Shown here piece after piece: positions 49,359 to 59,111 of a DNA stretch of 64,000 nucleotides. Where the stretch lies: assembly GCF_010111755.1 (NCBI RefSeq), contig NC_088960.1:186001-250000 (forward strand), given 5' to 3'. This stretch comes from Nakaseomyces glabratus (taxonomy: Eukaryota > Ascomycota > Saccharomycetes > Saccharomycetales > Saccharomycetaceae). The translations under genes were made by a program, and so were the position numbers. The notes under the pieces are model-generated. The model made no database searches, had not been told where the DNA came from, and saw only the letters and a program-made list of their open reading frames with translations. How positions within the stretch are numbered: the first letter of the stretch is position 1; every line of letters begins with the position of its first letter.

Positions 49359-50861
49359 ATGGTGGAAGGAAGCGCTACAAGCATTGACCCACGGTTCGCA
49401 GAGCTGTGTATGGCTTGCAGAGTAGGTGACATCGAGAATGCCGACCGGCTAATATCTACTGGGATTAATATTAATAGCGTTGATGAGTACGACAACTCGC
49501 CGTTATTTTTGGCTAGTCTGTGTGGCCATGAGGAAGTCGTTAAGTTGTTGCTGGAGAGAGGGGCTGCATGTGACAGAGATAAATTTGAAGGTGCACGGTG
49601 CATCTATGGTGCTTTGACCGATTCTATAAGAGATATATTACTGAGCCATGATATATCTAAGGCTGTTGACTTAAACCAGCCGTTTGCCACTCATATATCT
49701 TCCTTAATCAGGGATTTTTGGTTCTTTATGACATTTGATCTAACTATTGATTTCTCGAAAGAAGATATCAACTTTAAAGCACACAAGTTTTTACTAAATA
49801 TATTATGCCCCGAGTTTTTTGATTCAAACTGGCTTTGTGATAATGACTCCATAGATTTGAGCTCTGTAACAGATTCTGCTACTTTTGAATATTTTCTTGG
49901 TTATGCATACCTGTTACCAGCCGTACATAAACTGTCACACCGAGACTATGACGAACTAATAAAATTCTCTGAAGTTACAAAACTACATATATTAACTGAG
50001 TTTTTACACCAATCAAGAACCACATATGATGCAGCCGAAAAGTCAACATTAGTAATGGACTTTCAGTTCAAGTTTAGAGAATATCTTAGAGAAGCACTGA
50101 AGGTATTTGTAGAGGATAAGATTATTAATAATTATGAGGAGAATCTCAATAATATAACTAATAAATGTTTAGCATTTCATGACATATATTTGCGAGTTCA
50201 GAATCATGATACACAGGTCAGATATTATCCATGCCACTTGGCTATTTTAGAGAGAGCACCGTTATTTCAGCTAGTTTTTAACTCCAATTTTAGGGAAAAA
50301 TCTGTTTATATATCAAAATCAGAATACAATGATTCGATAACTGTCAATTTTCCTAATTGCGACTTCAATGTAGTCGAGATCATACTAAGATACTTATACT
50401 ACGATTGTCCAGAAATACCGATTGAATATGCTGCAGAAACGGTAGTCATGGCTGATATATTATTGGAGGACCGTCTTAAAGCGATAGCAACCGCAAATCT
50501 GGTAAAATCAAAATCTGTTTTCGACTACTATTCTGTTTTTGATATACTAAAGTTGGGATGGGAAATGAGATCAGAGAAATTAGAACACTTTGCAGCTAAG
50601 GAGATCGCAGAAAATTTGTTTAAATATGAGGAAGATCAAAACTTGAAACAAGCAATACTGGAGAGTTCACAAAGAATATCAGCTAGACAAGAGACCGATA
50701 CTATTGAATTGGTAGATGATATCAGATATTATTTGGTTTCTTCATTCGTTACCAATGTAAATAGTGATATTGTCGAGGAAGAGGATTATGAGAATATTGA
50801 GTATCAGAAACGGATTGCTGTAGTGAACAAAATTTTACGACAATTAAATATAGACGCATAA
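49359..50861 (+). CDS. ankyrin-repeat/BTB protein (YIL001W-like)
   Basis: A 500-aa protein. The N-terminal ~100 residues carry ankyrin repeats (CMACRVGDIENADRLISTGI, and NSPLFLASLCGHEEVVKLLL). Two BTB/POZ-like segments follow (DLTIDFSKEDINFKAHKFLL; YYPCHLAILERAPLFQLVF) with a BACK-like helical C-terminus. This layout matches YIL001W (513 aa), an uncharacterised yeast protein similar to ABTB1. By analogy with BTB proteins it may be a Cul3-type adaptor, which is inference only. In S. cerevisiae YIL001W is the gene immediately left of CEN9; here a point centromere likewise follows the stop codon at once. Confidence 0.92.
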   Translation: MVEGSATSIDPRFAELCMACRVGDIENADRLISTGININSVDEYDNSPLFLASLCGHEEVVKLLLERGAACDRDKFEGARCIYGALTDSIRDILLSHDISKAVDLNQPFATHISSLIRDFWFFMTFDLTIDFSKEDINFKAHKFLLNILCPEFFDSNWLCDNDSIDLSSVTDSATFEYFLGYAYLLPAVHKLSHRDYDELIKFSEVTKLHILTEFLHQSRTTYDAAEKSTLVMDFQFKFREYLREALKVFVEDKIINNYEENLNNITNKCLAFHDIYLRVQNHDTQVRYYPCHLAILERAPLFQLVFNSNFREKSVYISKSEYNDSITVNFPNCDFNVVEIILRYLYYDCPEIPIEYAAETVVMADILLEDRLKAIATANLVKSKSVFDYYSVFDILKLGWEMRSEKLEHFAAKEIAENLFKYEEDQNLKQAILESSQRISARQETDTIELVDDIRYYLVSSFVTNVNSDIVEEEDYENIEYQKRIAVVNKILRQLNIDA

Positions 50862-50987
50862 ATATATTATATAACTCAGGTTGTTAAAACTATCGTTTAT
50901 TATGAATTAGACGCACATTCAAAGAGAATTGATATTTGAGTTATCATCAAAAAATTAAATAAAACTGTAATTTTAATCCCCAATATA

Positions 50988-51098
50988 ATCAGGTGATTCA
51001 AAGTTTTTATTTTAAATTTTATTAATTTATTTTATTAATATAAAGTTTACTGATACAAAATATAAAAGTGGTAAGGTTTTGAGTTCCGAACGACAAAC
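50988..51098 (+). other. point centromere (CDEI-CDEII-CDEIII)
   Basis: CDEI-like ATCAGGTG (50988-50995) has one mismatch to RTCACRTG and sits in ATCAGGTGAT. CDEII (50996-51073) is 78 bp with 69 A/T (88%). CDEIII (51074-51098) is centred on TTTTGAGTTCCGAA, with the essential CCG at 51086-51088. Order, spacing and AT content match the Saccharomyces/Nakaseomyces point centromere. The flanking genes are the orthologues of YIL001W and YIR001C (SGN1), exactly those flanking CEN9 in S. cerevisiae. This is where CBF3 and the Cse4 nucleosome would assemble. Confidence 0.9.
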
Positions 51099-51310
51099 TT
51101 GGTTTTATAAAATTAATTTTTATACTGCAAACATATGTAGGTTTATAACTATTGACGTTATATTGGTGGAGACATACTCAAGGGTGCACGAAAATATGTT
51201 CGTTTCATAATATTATAATCTTAATGTAACATGTAAATGTCTAAAACCATGGGCATAATCCATGAGAAGTAGTGCTGATATAAGTGATTGAGGCATATGT
51301 TTGAAATAAG

Positions 51311-51745
51311 TCAAGTATTTTTATTTTCAGTACCACTATCTGTATTGTTTGATGTATTTTGCTTATAGTTAGGTATATTAGTTCTTTTCCGTTCTACAGA
51401 AATAACATGTTGTCGCAGATTTGTGCCATTAAAATCCAAGGCTTTATCACGAGAATCAATCGAATCAAATTCCACATATGCGTAACCTATTGAAGGCCCT
51501 GTGTTCTTATCATATAGCATAGTAATTCTCTTAATGACCCCACATGATTTGAAGTGCTCATCAATTTCCTCCGGTGTCGTATCCAAACTAATATTTCCTA
51601 TATAAATTGAGCAGGCGTCAGCTTCTAGTTGTAGAGCATGCTTCTGCTCTCTTGTCAATCTAGAGTTTGACTGTGTTGTGACGTTATTGCTACTGACGTT
51701 GAGATTTTCAAATATCTCTGATATTTTCTGTGGAGAAATTGCCAT
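51311..51745 (-). CDS. SGN1: RRM poly(A)-binding protein Sgn1 (short form)
   Basis: A 144-aa protein with one RRM at ~44-120 (SIYIGNISLD; GYAYVEF) and the family-typical VERKRTNIPNY after it. Yeast Sgn1 is a cytoplasmic RRM protein that may link poly(A) to translation initiation through eIF4G. It is close to PABP2-type RRMs. S. cerevisiae Sgn1 is 250 aa, with a long Asn/Tyr/Pro-rich C-terminal tail that is absent here: the protein stops about 20 residues after the RRM. The frame after the stop shows no continuation of the tail. Position just right of the centromere equals YIR001C. Confidence 0.9.
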   Translation of the reverse strand: MAISPQKISEIFENLNVSSNNVTTQSNSRLTREQKHALQLEADACSIYIGNISLDTTPEEIDEHFKSCGVIKRITMLYDKNTGPSIGYAYVEFDSIDSRDKALDFNGTNLRQHVISVERKRTNIPNYKQNTSNNTDSGTENKNT

Positions 51746-52886
51746 GACAGTCTATTATAGGATCTCTTTATTTTTTATGCTATGTTTTAAGCGAGTTATA
51801 GCACTATATTCTCTAAGGTCCAAGAGATATTCGGAATGCTCTAGGTTTGTATCAATTGACCCAATATTCGTTTCGACAAACTAAATTGAAACCCAGGTAA
51901 TATTTCTTTACAGTCGATAGGTACTGTTAAACAGATGGCGATAATTTTTGATATTTTACCTAGTTGGGATTGTAAGTTGTGGTAACAATTGAATACAGGA
52001 AGGGTTTATATCGTACTCATGCCACTGTTTTCCGTAGGTGATTTTGTTTATAGTAGGGACTACATTGCCAATGGATAGGGCAAGTCACAGTTTGCATGCT
52101 CAAAATCCCTTATCTGACGAAAATTCTGACAAAATATCGGATACTGACCATCGATCGATCAACTGATAGTGCAAGGAAGGTCCACATGGTAACATAGGAG
52201 AGGGGTGAAACTTTCTTGGCAGAAGTGCCACATCTGATACTAACTAATATGAGGAAAGAGTTACGTTTGCTATTCAAATCGATAGCTGATCTTCGGGGTA
52301 CGGAAAATCAAAATCTATGAACGTCTATGGTAAACAAGAAAAGAAAACAGTTCCGAACATATAGATTTATTAAATGTCCAATTCCACTACCACTATCTCA
52401 ACCCATATTTGCGATTGATAATAAAGTATGTCAAATATAGTATAGCTAAATTTCCTCCTCATCTTGTTGTAGTGTCATGCATTTCCGCTCAGATTTGGAT
52501 ACTGGGTTGATAAAAGGGAGAATAATATAAAAAAGTAATACATAAGATGGAATTGATAGTATAGCTTAACTGACAGAAAACAATTTATCTAATGAGCAAT
52601 CTGTGTTGGTAGTGTTAAGGATTATTGATTTCCATCAAATAGGCAGCTGTGGCAGCTTACTATTAACCAGTCGTACCTGCAAATATTATTTAGGAAGACG
52701 CTACAGTTTCGGTTGAACCTCGGATGTAAAGTAGGTAGATATATCCTCCTTTGCAGTATTGCCTGTTAGATAATTGTAAATATAAATGCATTGGAATAAT
52801 TCAGGACTAATCCTCTGTTATGCTGGGCAAGCGACTTCGTAGAATGGTACTGTAAATTTGTGATTTGACAAAAATTGTTCAGCGAT
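51746..52886. other. long SGN1-NOP16 divergent intergenic region
   Basis: About 1.1 kb with no credible reading frame. It includes a TACTAAC (52238-52244) with no matching 5' splice site found and a small perfect hairpin TGGCA-GAAG-TGCCA near 52218-52231. An unannotated small RNA cannot be excluded. Confidence 0.45.
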
Positions 52887-52895
52887 GCTCATCGC
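52887..52895 (+). promoter_or_regulatory. PAC box upstream of NOP16
   Basis: GCTCATCGC is the exact reverse complement of the PAC core (GCGATGAGC), about 146 bp upstream of the NOP16 ATG. This is the usual element and place for ribosome-biogenesis genes (Dot6/Tod6-controlled in S. cerevisiae). A TATA-rich run (TATATATAAA) follows near 52950. Confidence 0.7.
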
Positions 52896-53040
52896 AAATT
52901 TAATCGATGGCTAGGCATGATGCACTTTGCATTTCAGCACTATTATTATATATAAAACATATTATTGGATACTTTTTTAATAGTATTCGCTATAGTAGCT
53001 ATTAGAGACATAAACAACTACAAGATAGACAGCAGTAGAG

Positions 53041-53757
53041 ATGACGTCGGTAAGGAAGAGAAAGATGAACAGATCTTCTGTTAAGAAGGTTTCCAGAAGA
53101 AACAAAGACAAGCAAAAGAAGAAGCTTATAGCTTGCAACCCTATAATTGCTAAGAACTGGGATTATTCTTTGACTCTAGCACAGAACTACGAAAAGCTTG
53201 GTCTTAAAGCCAAGTTGCAGACACCTGCAGGTGGTCAGGAAGCCAAGTATGACACAGTCATCAAGAAGGAAGCTACCATCGACCCAGTAACACAATTTGG
53301 CGAAGACTCCGATTCTGATTCTGAAGAAGATAGTTCCAATAGCCAAGAAGATAATGAGGGACAAAATGTCGAGGATATCGACGAGAATGAGATACCTGAG
53401 GGTGAAGCCAGAATTATTCGCGATGCTGAAGGTAACGTAGTTAAGGTAGTATATGGTAAGAAGAAGGTGTTTGATATTGATGATGATATTGATACAATTA
53501 AGGCAAAACTAGCTGATCAACAGAAAGAGGAAACTGAGGTCGTCAAACAACTTGAAGCCTTTGCTTCCAGACCAATTGTGAAAAAGGAAAGAGTACAAAG
53601 TCCAAGAGAAGTCGAATGGTTAGAGAAGTTGTATAAGAAACACGGCGATAACTACAAAGCAATGTTCTTTGACAGAAAATTAAATATATATCAACAATCT
53701 GAAGGTGAAATAAAGAGGAAAATGAGGAAATGGAAATCAGAAAATAACATTGCTTAA
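53041..53757 (+). CDS. NOP16: 60S ribosome biogenesis factor Nop16
   Basis: A 238-aa protein with a strongly basic N-terminus ([20 protein letters not shown]), a conserved [20 protein letters not shown] box, an acidic middle ([15 protein letters not shown]) and a C-terminal helical segment with [20 protein letters not shown]. These are the hallmarks of Nop16 (231 aa in yeast), a nucleolar constituent of 66S pre-ribosomes. Convergent with PMI40, as YER002W/YER003C. Confidence 0.95.
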   Translation: MTSVRKRKMNRSSVKKVSRRNKDKQKKKLIACNPIIAKNWDYSLTLAQNYEKLGLKAKLQTPAGGQEAKYDTVIKKEATIDPVTQFGEDSDSDSEEDSSNSQEDNEGQNVEDIDENEIPEGEARIIRDAEGNVVKVVYGKKKVFDIDDDIDTIKAKLADQQKEETEVVKQLEAFASRPIVKKERVQSPREVEWLEKLYKKHGDNYKAMFFDRKLNIYQQSEGEIKRKMRKWKSENNIA

Positions 53758-54113
53758 TTTTAAACCATGTCCAACAATAAGCAATGTCATCTTAATTCTC
53801 ATTGTATGAGCCTAATTAAGTAAATGGACTTAGTTCCAACATTTATCGATATCCATATAGAATTTTCATGTACACTAGTATTAATCAATATCATTTTCAT
53901 ACGTCTTTTTATACTCATATCATTAGCTATTGTTATATACAAAATTGACTATGGACCAAATGAAGAAAATGCGGTTAATTACTTATTCGAGAATTTTTGA
54001 ATTCACTAATACAAATATATAGATATATAAACCAGATATCTGGCATTAAATTAGAAGTTCATTATAATGTTTTTTTTGACCGACAGACATGTAATTTAGG
54101 TTCTCATTACGAG
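53758..54113. other. NOP16-PMI40 convergent intergenic region
   Basis: 356 bp of AT-rich sequence between convergent stops. No other feature seen. Confidence 0.6.
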
Positions 54114-55403
54114 CTAAGCTTCAACAAAAGCTCTGTAAGTTGTAAAATCTTTGTCAGTGGTTTCTAATTCCACTGGAACATTTGCACCAATGAAGAAGAC
54201 AAAACCTGGTTCAGCCTTTAACTTTTGGCCGTCTGCGCTTATGTAACCTTCACCAGCTGTTGTAATAACAATGCTTGGACCTTTTAGACCTTCAACAGTA
54301 GCCTTACCTGTTTTGTTCTTGAAAGTAGTTTCCAACACGGAGAATTCAGCAATTGGAGGGTTGTACATAATTGTAGCACCATCACCACCAGCTCTTGGAA
54401 ATTCTTCAGCACTCATGACTTGCTTTTCAACTGGATCATATCTATAGGTCAGCATTTCAACCAAATTCTTAACATCCTTAAACTTTGGAGTGAAACCAGC
54501 TCTCACAACATTATCAGAAGCTGCCATACATTCAATGATATCACCACAAATATAAGCATGAGGGTCCTTAGCCTCTAGAAACAAAGCTTGACCTGGTTGT
54601 AATTTACAGTGGTTCAGCATTAGACAACCACAGAACAAACCAACGTCCTTTGGAAATTGTCTATTCAATCTAACAACTAACTCTGGCAAGTCAGATGATT
54701 TGAAGCTGGAAGGGTTTTCATTAGCTCTTTTAGCCATGCCATCAGCGTTCTTCTCTAGTATATCACATGGAGCAGTCATAACCTTTTCGAAAACTTTTTG
54801 CAATAGTTTCTTATTGTTAGCGCAAGCTGATGAACTGTTTTCAACACCAGTCTTGTAGTTTTGAATGAACTCATTGGCAACTTCATCACCTACAACATCT
54901 CTGAATTCTGGAATAGTTTCCAATTCATCAGCAATCTCTTCTAGTGGCTTGAAACCGCAGAAACCTTCAAACTCGGTAATTGCGACGGCCATTTCAGGCT
55001 TGTGGTTGTCATCAGGGTAGTTCTTTGGGTCCTCCATATGAAGCTTCTTACCTAATTCCTTATCAGGATGGGCTTGGATAGACAGCACCTTCTCAATAGA
55101 TAGAACCTTGAACAAGAATGGCAACTCGTTAGTGCTCTTGAACTTGTTGATGACATCTTCACCAATCAACTCTTGAGAGTTCTTGGCTAGAATGTCATTC
55201 AGAGTAGCCTTGGTTTCGTGGTTTACAGATGGCAACTTGGAGTGAGTACCCATCCATAACTCAGCGTATGGTTTGGTTTCATCAATCTTGACAGAAGGGT
55301 CTGAGTGTGCAGCAAACTTAGCAACAGCACTGCTGGAACCGATCTTACCCCAGTCATACTGCTGGTAGCCGGCATCCAATCTAAAAAATCTATCACTAGT
55401 CAT
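54114..55403 (-). CDS. PMI40: mannose-6-phosphate isomerase (type I)
   Basis: A 429-aa zinc enzyme interconverting fructose-6-P and mannose-6-P, the entry step to GDP-mannose for N- and O-mannosylation, GPI anchors and cell-wall mannan. Zinc/active-site segments are present: IQAHPDK (Gln/His), NHKPEMA (Glu), DPHAYICGDIIECMAASDN (His) and AGFTPKFKDV (Arg). It begins RLDAGYQQYDWGKIGSSSAV and ends AFVEA, as in yeast Pmi40, also 429 aa. S. cerevisiae PMI40 has a 5' intron as I recall it; here the frame is continuous. Product supply from this gene would support the heavily mannosylated adhesins of the left end, a functional link only. Confidence 0.97.
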   Translation of the reverse strand: MTSDRFFRLDAGYQQYDWGKIGSSSAVAKFAAHSDPSVKIDETKPYAELWMGTHSKLPSVNHETKATLNDILAKNSQELIGEDVINKFKSTNELPFLFKVLSIEKVLSIQAHPDKELGKKLHMEDPKNYPDDNHKPEMAVAITEFEGFCGFKPLEEIADELETIPEFRDVVGDEVANEFIQNYKTGVENSSSACANNKKLLQKVFEKVMTAPCDILEKNADGMAKRANENPSSFKSSDLPELVVRLNRQFPKDVGLFCGCLMLNHCKLQPGQALFLEAKDPHAYICGDIIECMAASDNVVRAGFTPKFKDVKNLVEMLTYRYDPVEKQVMSAEEFPRAGGDGATIMYNPPIAEFSVLETTFKNKTGKATVEGLKGPSIVITTAGEGYISADGQKLKAEPGFVFFIGANVPVELETTDKDFTTYRAFVEA

Positions 55404-56392
55404 ATTTTTTGGTTAAGGTTATCTATAGGAGTGTGTATGTATGGTTATCGAATATTGTCCTGACTTTATTTGCTAAGACAGAACAGCTAACTTATCTCCA
55501 CAAAAATTATCGATTATAATTCTGTTATATATATTAATAACAAGATCAAAAAAGTATTATTTACGTCAAAATCCAACGTTCTTCTGTATCCTCTCTACTT
55601 TTGTTGTCACTTACCTCCCAGGGTCCTCCAATCCCAAGATGAAATCGCCTTCCCAGTTATTTAAGCTCAGGACACAGCAAAGTACATGCCAACTACGCGA
55701 ATTTTCCAGCTTTACACAAGCTAAACCATTTAGTTTCCTAAAATTACGTGATTCTATTCAACTTCCAAAACTAAAAACACCAGCATTGAGACAGTGCTTC
55801 TTTCTTTTTTTATTTTATATTTTGTTTTTTTCCACTTTTTTTCATTGTTTTCCAGCTTTTCTTAGCTGATTTTTGGTAGCACTTTATGCCCAATTTTGTT
55901 GTTGATTAGTTTTTAAACAAGCTCTGTGTGAACTCTGCAAGCTCTTTCAACCCTGCAAGCTCTTTACCACTCCTGGGCTGTCTCTGCCATTTCTTTTTAT
56001 AGAACAATGCTCAAATTATGGATTGTTGATGGGAAGTCGTCAACACCCCCACCACGTCTAAACACATTTATCGCCTTTCTGCCCCAGAATTTCCTATGCA
56101 GGTGCTCTTGCATTAAGTGTTGGGATTAAAGCCATGAATGCGTAGTTTTAGTGTCATTGTTATTGTTATTGTGGAGACAGATACATATGTTTAATGTAAG
56201 TGTAGACGTGAATGGTAATTGTAAATGTCGGAATGTCAGGTATGTCTATATGTCGACATGAACCTATTATGTAAGTTTTATAAGATGTTAAAAGGTACAG
56301 TATTTTGTTATTTCAGAAAGAAAAAAAAAATCGATGCTCTAAAGAAACATAGAAGGGGTATGCCGATATTAATAAGGTTTATTCTAATAGTC
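55404..56392. other. TMA20-PMI40 intergenic region
   Basis: 989 bp holding the PMI40 promoter and TMA20 3' flank. A 76-codon frame at 55639-55869 is Phe-rich and looks fortuitous. A T-rich run lies at 55800-55860. Nothing else is supported. Confidence 0.5.
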
Positions 56393-57151
56393 TTACAAAG
56401 TGAAATGCCATAGTGGGTCACCCAAGTGGTGGATTAGCTCAACACCGTGACCCTTGTTGATAGACTTGATTTCCTCAGTGCTCATCATAAGTTCACCAAT
56501 GGCAAGAGCATTTTCCTTGTTCTCGGCATTGATCACTACAATGGTTCCTTTCTCCAAACCTGGGGCCTCTGGCAAGCTAGCACCAGCGGAAGTCAGACCG
56601 GGACACATAATATTGGCACCGGAAAGTACGAACTTGATGGCACCTCTATCCACTTGCACAGTTGGGAATGCCTCTGGGTATTTGTGTACTAGTTTCAAAC
56701 TTGGAATTAAGTCGTTGAATTTCTGAAAGAACAACACTTCCTCGTCAACCGTATATAGCTGTATCTTGTCCTCACATTTGATAAGCTCGATTTGACTCTT
56801 CTTTGGAATCAATTCATCAATAACATCTTCTAGCTTAGGATATTGGGAAACCAGCTTGGTCTTCAAGGTTCTTTGAACCGAGGACTTCACTTTGGAACGT
56901 GAGTGCACATCTTCTTTAGAGAATCTACATTTTGTCTTCAAAACATTACCAACAATCACAATTAAAAAGATCACATAAAGGAACAGCTAGTGCGCAAATG
57001 ATCACTGGAGATAGCTGTATGATCTTATAACCAAAAATGTTGCAAGCTCAAAAAATAGCTGGTTAGTATATTTGCTTTTTAAATTTAAACACACCTAGCC
57101 CACTCGGATAGTTCTTTTTAAACATATCAAAATAACATACTTCTTAAACAT
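56393..57151 (-). CDS. TMA20: translation machinery-associated protein 20 (MCT-1 homologue), spliced
   Basis: Two exons, 57141-57151 (11 nt) and 56393-56924, give 180 aa starting MFKKFSKEDVHSRSKVKSS, matching yeast Tma20 (181 aa). The splice is needed: without it the frame has no ATG and begins with an unrelated hydrophobic stretch. It has an N-terminal DUF1947-like domain and a C-terminal PUA domain (GAIKFVLSGANIMCPGLTSA to the C-terminus HLGDPLWHFTL). Tma20 with Tma22 recycles post-termination 40S subunits and releases deacylated tRNA. The donor is GTATGT, the branch TACTAAC (57062-57068) and the acceptor TGTAG. S. cerevisiae TMA20 also has a 5' intron after a tiny first exon. Confidence 0.93.
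56925..57140 (-). other. TMA20 intron with remote branch point
   Basis: 216 nt: donor GTATGT (57140-57135), branch TACTAAC (57068-57062), acceptor TGTAG ending at 56925. The branch A lies about 138 nt from the acceptor. Between them a hairpin pairs AAGATCA (56967-56973) with TGATCTT (57020-57026) and ACAGCTA (56983-56989) with TAGCTGT (57012-57018). It would shorten the effective distance and hide internal AGs. Confidence 0.8.
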
Positions 57152-57485
57152 TGTAAATGATATACTGATATAATCTTGGTCGTCAGAGTCTCTTAGAAAG
57201 AATGGTCTTATAAATTGCTATTGCACCTAAATACTTGACTACTTGTTCTACTGTTAAATATTATAATTTGTTCGCAAGCTGTGAAAAATTGGACACCTTG
57301 CGATGATCTTCGTTTATTGAGAGACTTCACAATTGTGAACTAACGAGCAGAGTTTATAGACATTATATAACATAAGATAGTACAATTACTTGTCAATTAT
57401 TTTTACTAGTTTCATTTAATTTGTAGCAATTAATAATTAGGAACAAATCATCAAATTTTAATTCTCTTCCTTCATTATATAGCAT
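57152..57485. other. BAR1-TMA20 intergenic region
   Basis: 334 bp holding the TMA20 promoter and BAR1 3' flank. No other feature seen. Confidence 0.6.
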
Positions 57486-59111
57486 TTATGTCGCACATTG
57501 TAGGACTGTAAGTATTTTTGTGACTCTAATGGTAGTTGTAATGCTATCAGTTATTGTAGCAGTTACTGGCTTGTGGATTTCACTCGTAGATATGGTTGTT
57601 AATAATGCAGATAAATGTTCCTTCTGACTCAGGCTTGGGTATATCTCTTTTATACTACTGTCCGTGTTGAAAATAGATGGTGAAACACTTTCACTCGAAT
57701 TCTGTTCTTCATCACTTGAAAAATTACTAGAATAAACAAGAGAAGAACTGTTCAATTTAGATGAATAGGAATGAATATCTTGCAACTCACCGTCACAATA
57801 ATTCCTAAAACCGTACTCATTAACTGTTATATCATTAAAATGTGTCCATTTTTCTGATTTTGAGATTACAGCATTCTCAATCAACCCATTTGCTGGAATT
57901 TCAATCACTTTGCCAGGTAATGATGATTTTGCCATTGGAGCAAGTGATATCATATAATTATCCAGATCAAAGACAGTATAAACATGCGTTAGAAAACTGT
58001 CACCTAGAATTACGCGCCCTTTTGAAGACGTAATCCCCAATCCACAGAGCCCATTGCTTTCTTCATCGGGTAACAGAATAAATGATCGCAACGGAATCTT
58101 CATGTGCAATTCGCCAAATGTGAATGCCAAATCGGTTGTTGTGAGGAAATCATCCGATGGACATGCCAATACAAACAAGCCATGATCATCGCTCCATGTT
58201 GCATTCAGGTAACTGGCTATCGATTGAGTAATTGGATGAGGAAGTTCTATAAGAGTAGATCCAGTATCCAAAAGCGCAGGCAATTTGGTATTAGAAATTA
58301 CCCACTGCTCACATGATCCATCAATACCTATACCATCTAGTGTTAAACTAAGTGTAGATGGTTCGTCGGCAATTCCAGGAAACTCATTGATCATAGGGAA
58401 TGTGTACAATGGGCCAATAAACCGTGACGTATCAATTGAACCAAATAGAATTGATCCTTTCTTACTTTCATCATTATACTCTATTGAATAGGCCGCAATA
58501 TTTGTGAAGCCTGCATTCTTAAGCGCTAGGGGAAAATTTGGATAGAATTTACCAGGTGCGAATTCATAGCCATTGACCGATTCCATCGCAGGGAAACCAA
58601 TTCCTAAAACACCACTAAAAGTTGCATTTGTTGCAAATGCCATACCAAACTGTAAATCTTTTAAGTGTCCTTCTGGAAGTGTAATGATATCTACAATCCA
58701 TATTCCACTTGTATATGTGGTGTCTGCATATCCAATCTTAAAGGTTACATTTTTTAGATAATCAAAAGTTTGAGATTTATCCATGTCATAGAACACCAAC
58801 CCAGAGCAATCAATCAAACATTTGGGCGGTTTCCCAGAACCTTTGTTGTAACAAAGTGGATTCCCAATTAAAGTTACCCATAAATCAGAGGAACCAGTAT
58901 CCAAAACTAATGGAATTGATTGAGGTGGTGTCCCAAACTCGAGAACACTCTCATAATAAAGATTATTAAAGCGTCTAAATTGCAAATCAACAGCACTACG
59001 CTTTGATAGAGATGCATGAGACGAAACAATTCTCTTTTCAATAGTGAGTCGTAAGCAATTAACAACAGTGACCAGATTAAATATAAAATAACAGTTAATG
59101 AATTGAATCAT
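57486..59111 (-). CDS. BAR1: secreted aspartyl protease Bar1 (barrier pepsin)
   Basis: The product is 541 aa from the ATG at 59111 (MIQFINCYFIFNLVTVVNCL, a signal peptide); the frame upstream reaches only a TTG at 59147. It is a pepsin-fold protease with catalytic DTGSSDLWV (Asp ~71) and DTGSTLIELP (Asp ~282), possible Kex2 sites EKR (~27) and SKR (~38), and a Ser-rich C-terminal extension. There is no hydrophobic GPI tail, which separates it from most yapsins and fits Bar1. In S. cerevisiae Bar1 is secreted by a cells and destroys alpha-factor. The BAR1-SNL1-VID28-RPL2B order equals YIL015W-YIL018W. An alpha2-Mcm1-type operator lies upstream. Confidence 0.9.
   Translation of the reverse strand: MIQFINCYFIFNLVTVVNCLRLTIEKRIVSSHASLSKRSAVDLQFRRFNNLYYESVLEFGTPPQSIPLVLDTGSSDLWVTLIGNPLCYNKGSGKPPKCLIDCSGLVFYDMDKSQTFDYLKNVTFKIGYADTTYTSGIWIVDIITLPEGHLKDLQFGMAFATNATFSGVLGIGFPAMESVNGYEFAPGKFYPNFPLALKNAGFTNIAAYSIEYNDESKKGSILFGSIDTSRFIGPLYTFPMINEFPGIADEPSTLSLTLDGIGIDGSCEQWVISNTKLPALLDTGSTLIELPHPITQSIASYLNATWSDDHGLFVLACPSDDFLTTTDLAFTFGELHMKIPLRSFILLPDEESNGLCGLGITSSKGRVILGDSFLTHVYTVFDLDNYMISLAPMAKSSLPGKVIEIPANGLIENAVISKSEKWTHFNDITVNEYGFRNYCDGELQDIHSYSSKLNSSSLVYSSNFSSDEEQNSSESVSPSIFNTDSSIKEIYPSLSQKEHLSALLTTISTSEIHKPVTATITDSITTTIRVTKILTVLQCAT

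Noticed and set aside
55639..55869. 76-codon ATG frame upstream of PMI40
   Set aside because: Phe-rich low-complexity end caused by a T-run; no family features.
56925..56974. N-terminal extension of TMA20 as read without splicing
   Set aside because: It begins with a non-ATG codon and is intron sequence; the two-exon model gives the conserved MFKKF start.
57486..59111. GPI-anchored yapsin
   Set aside because: No C-terminal hydrophobic GPI signal; gene order and the operator point to BAR1.
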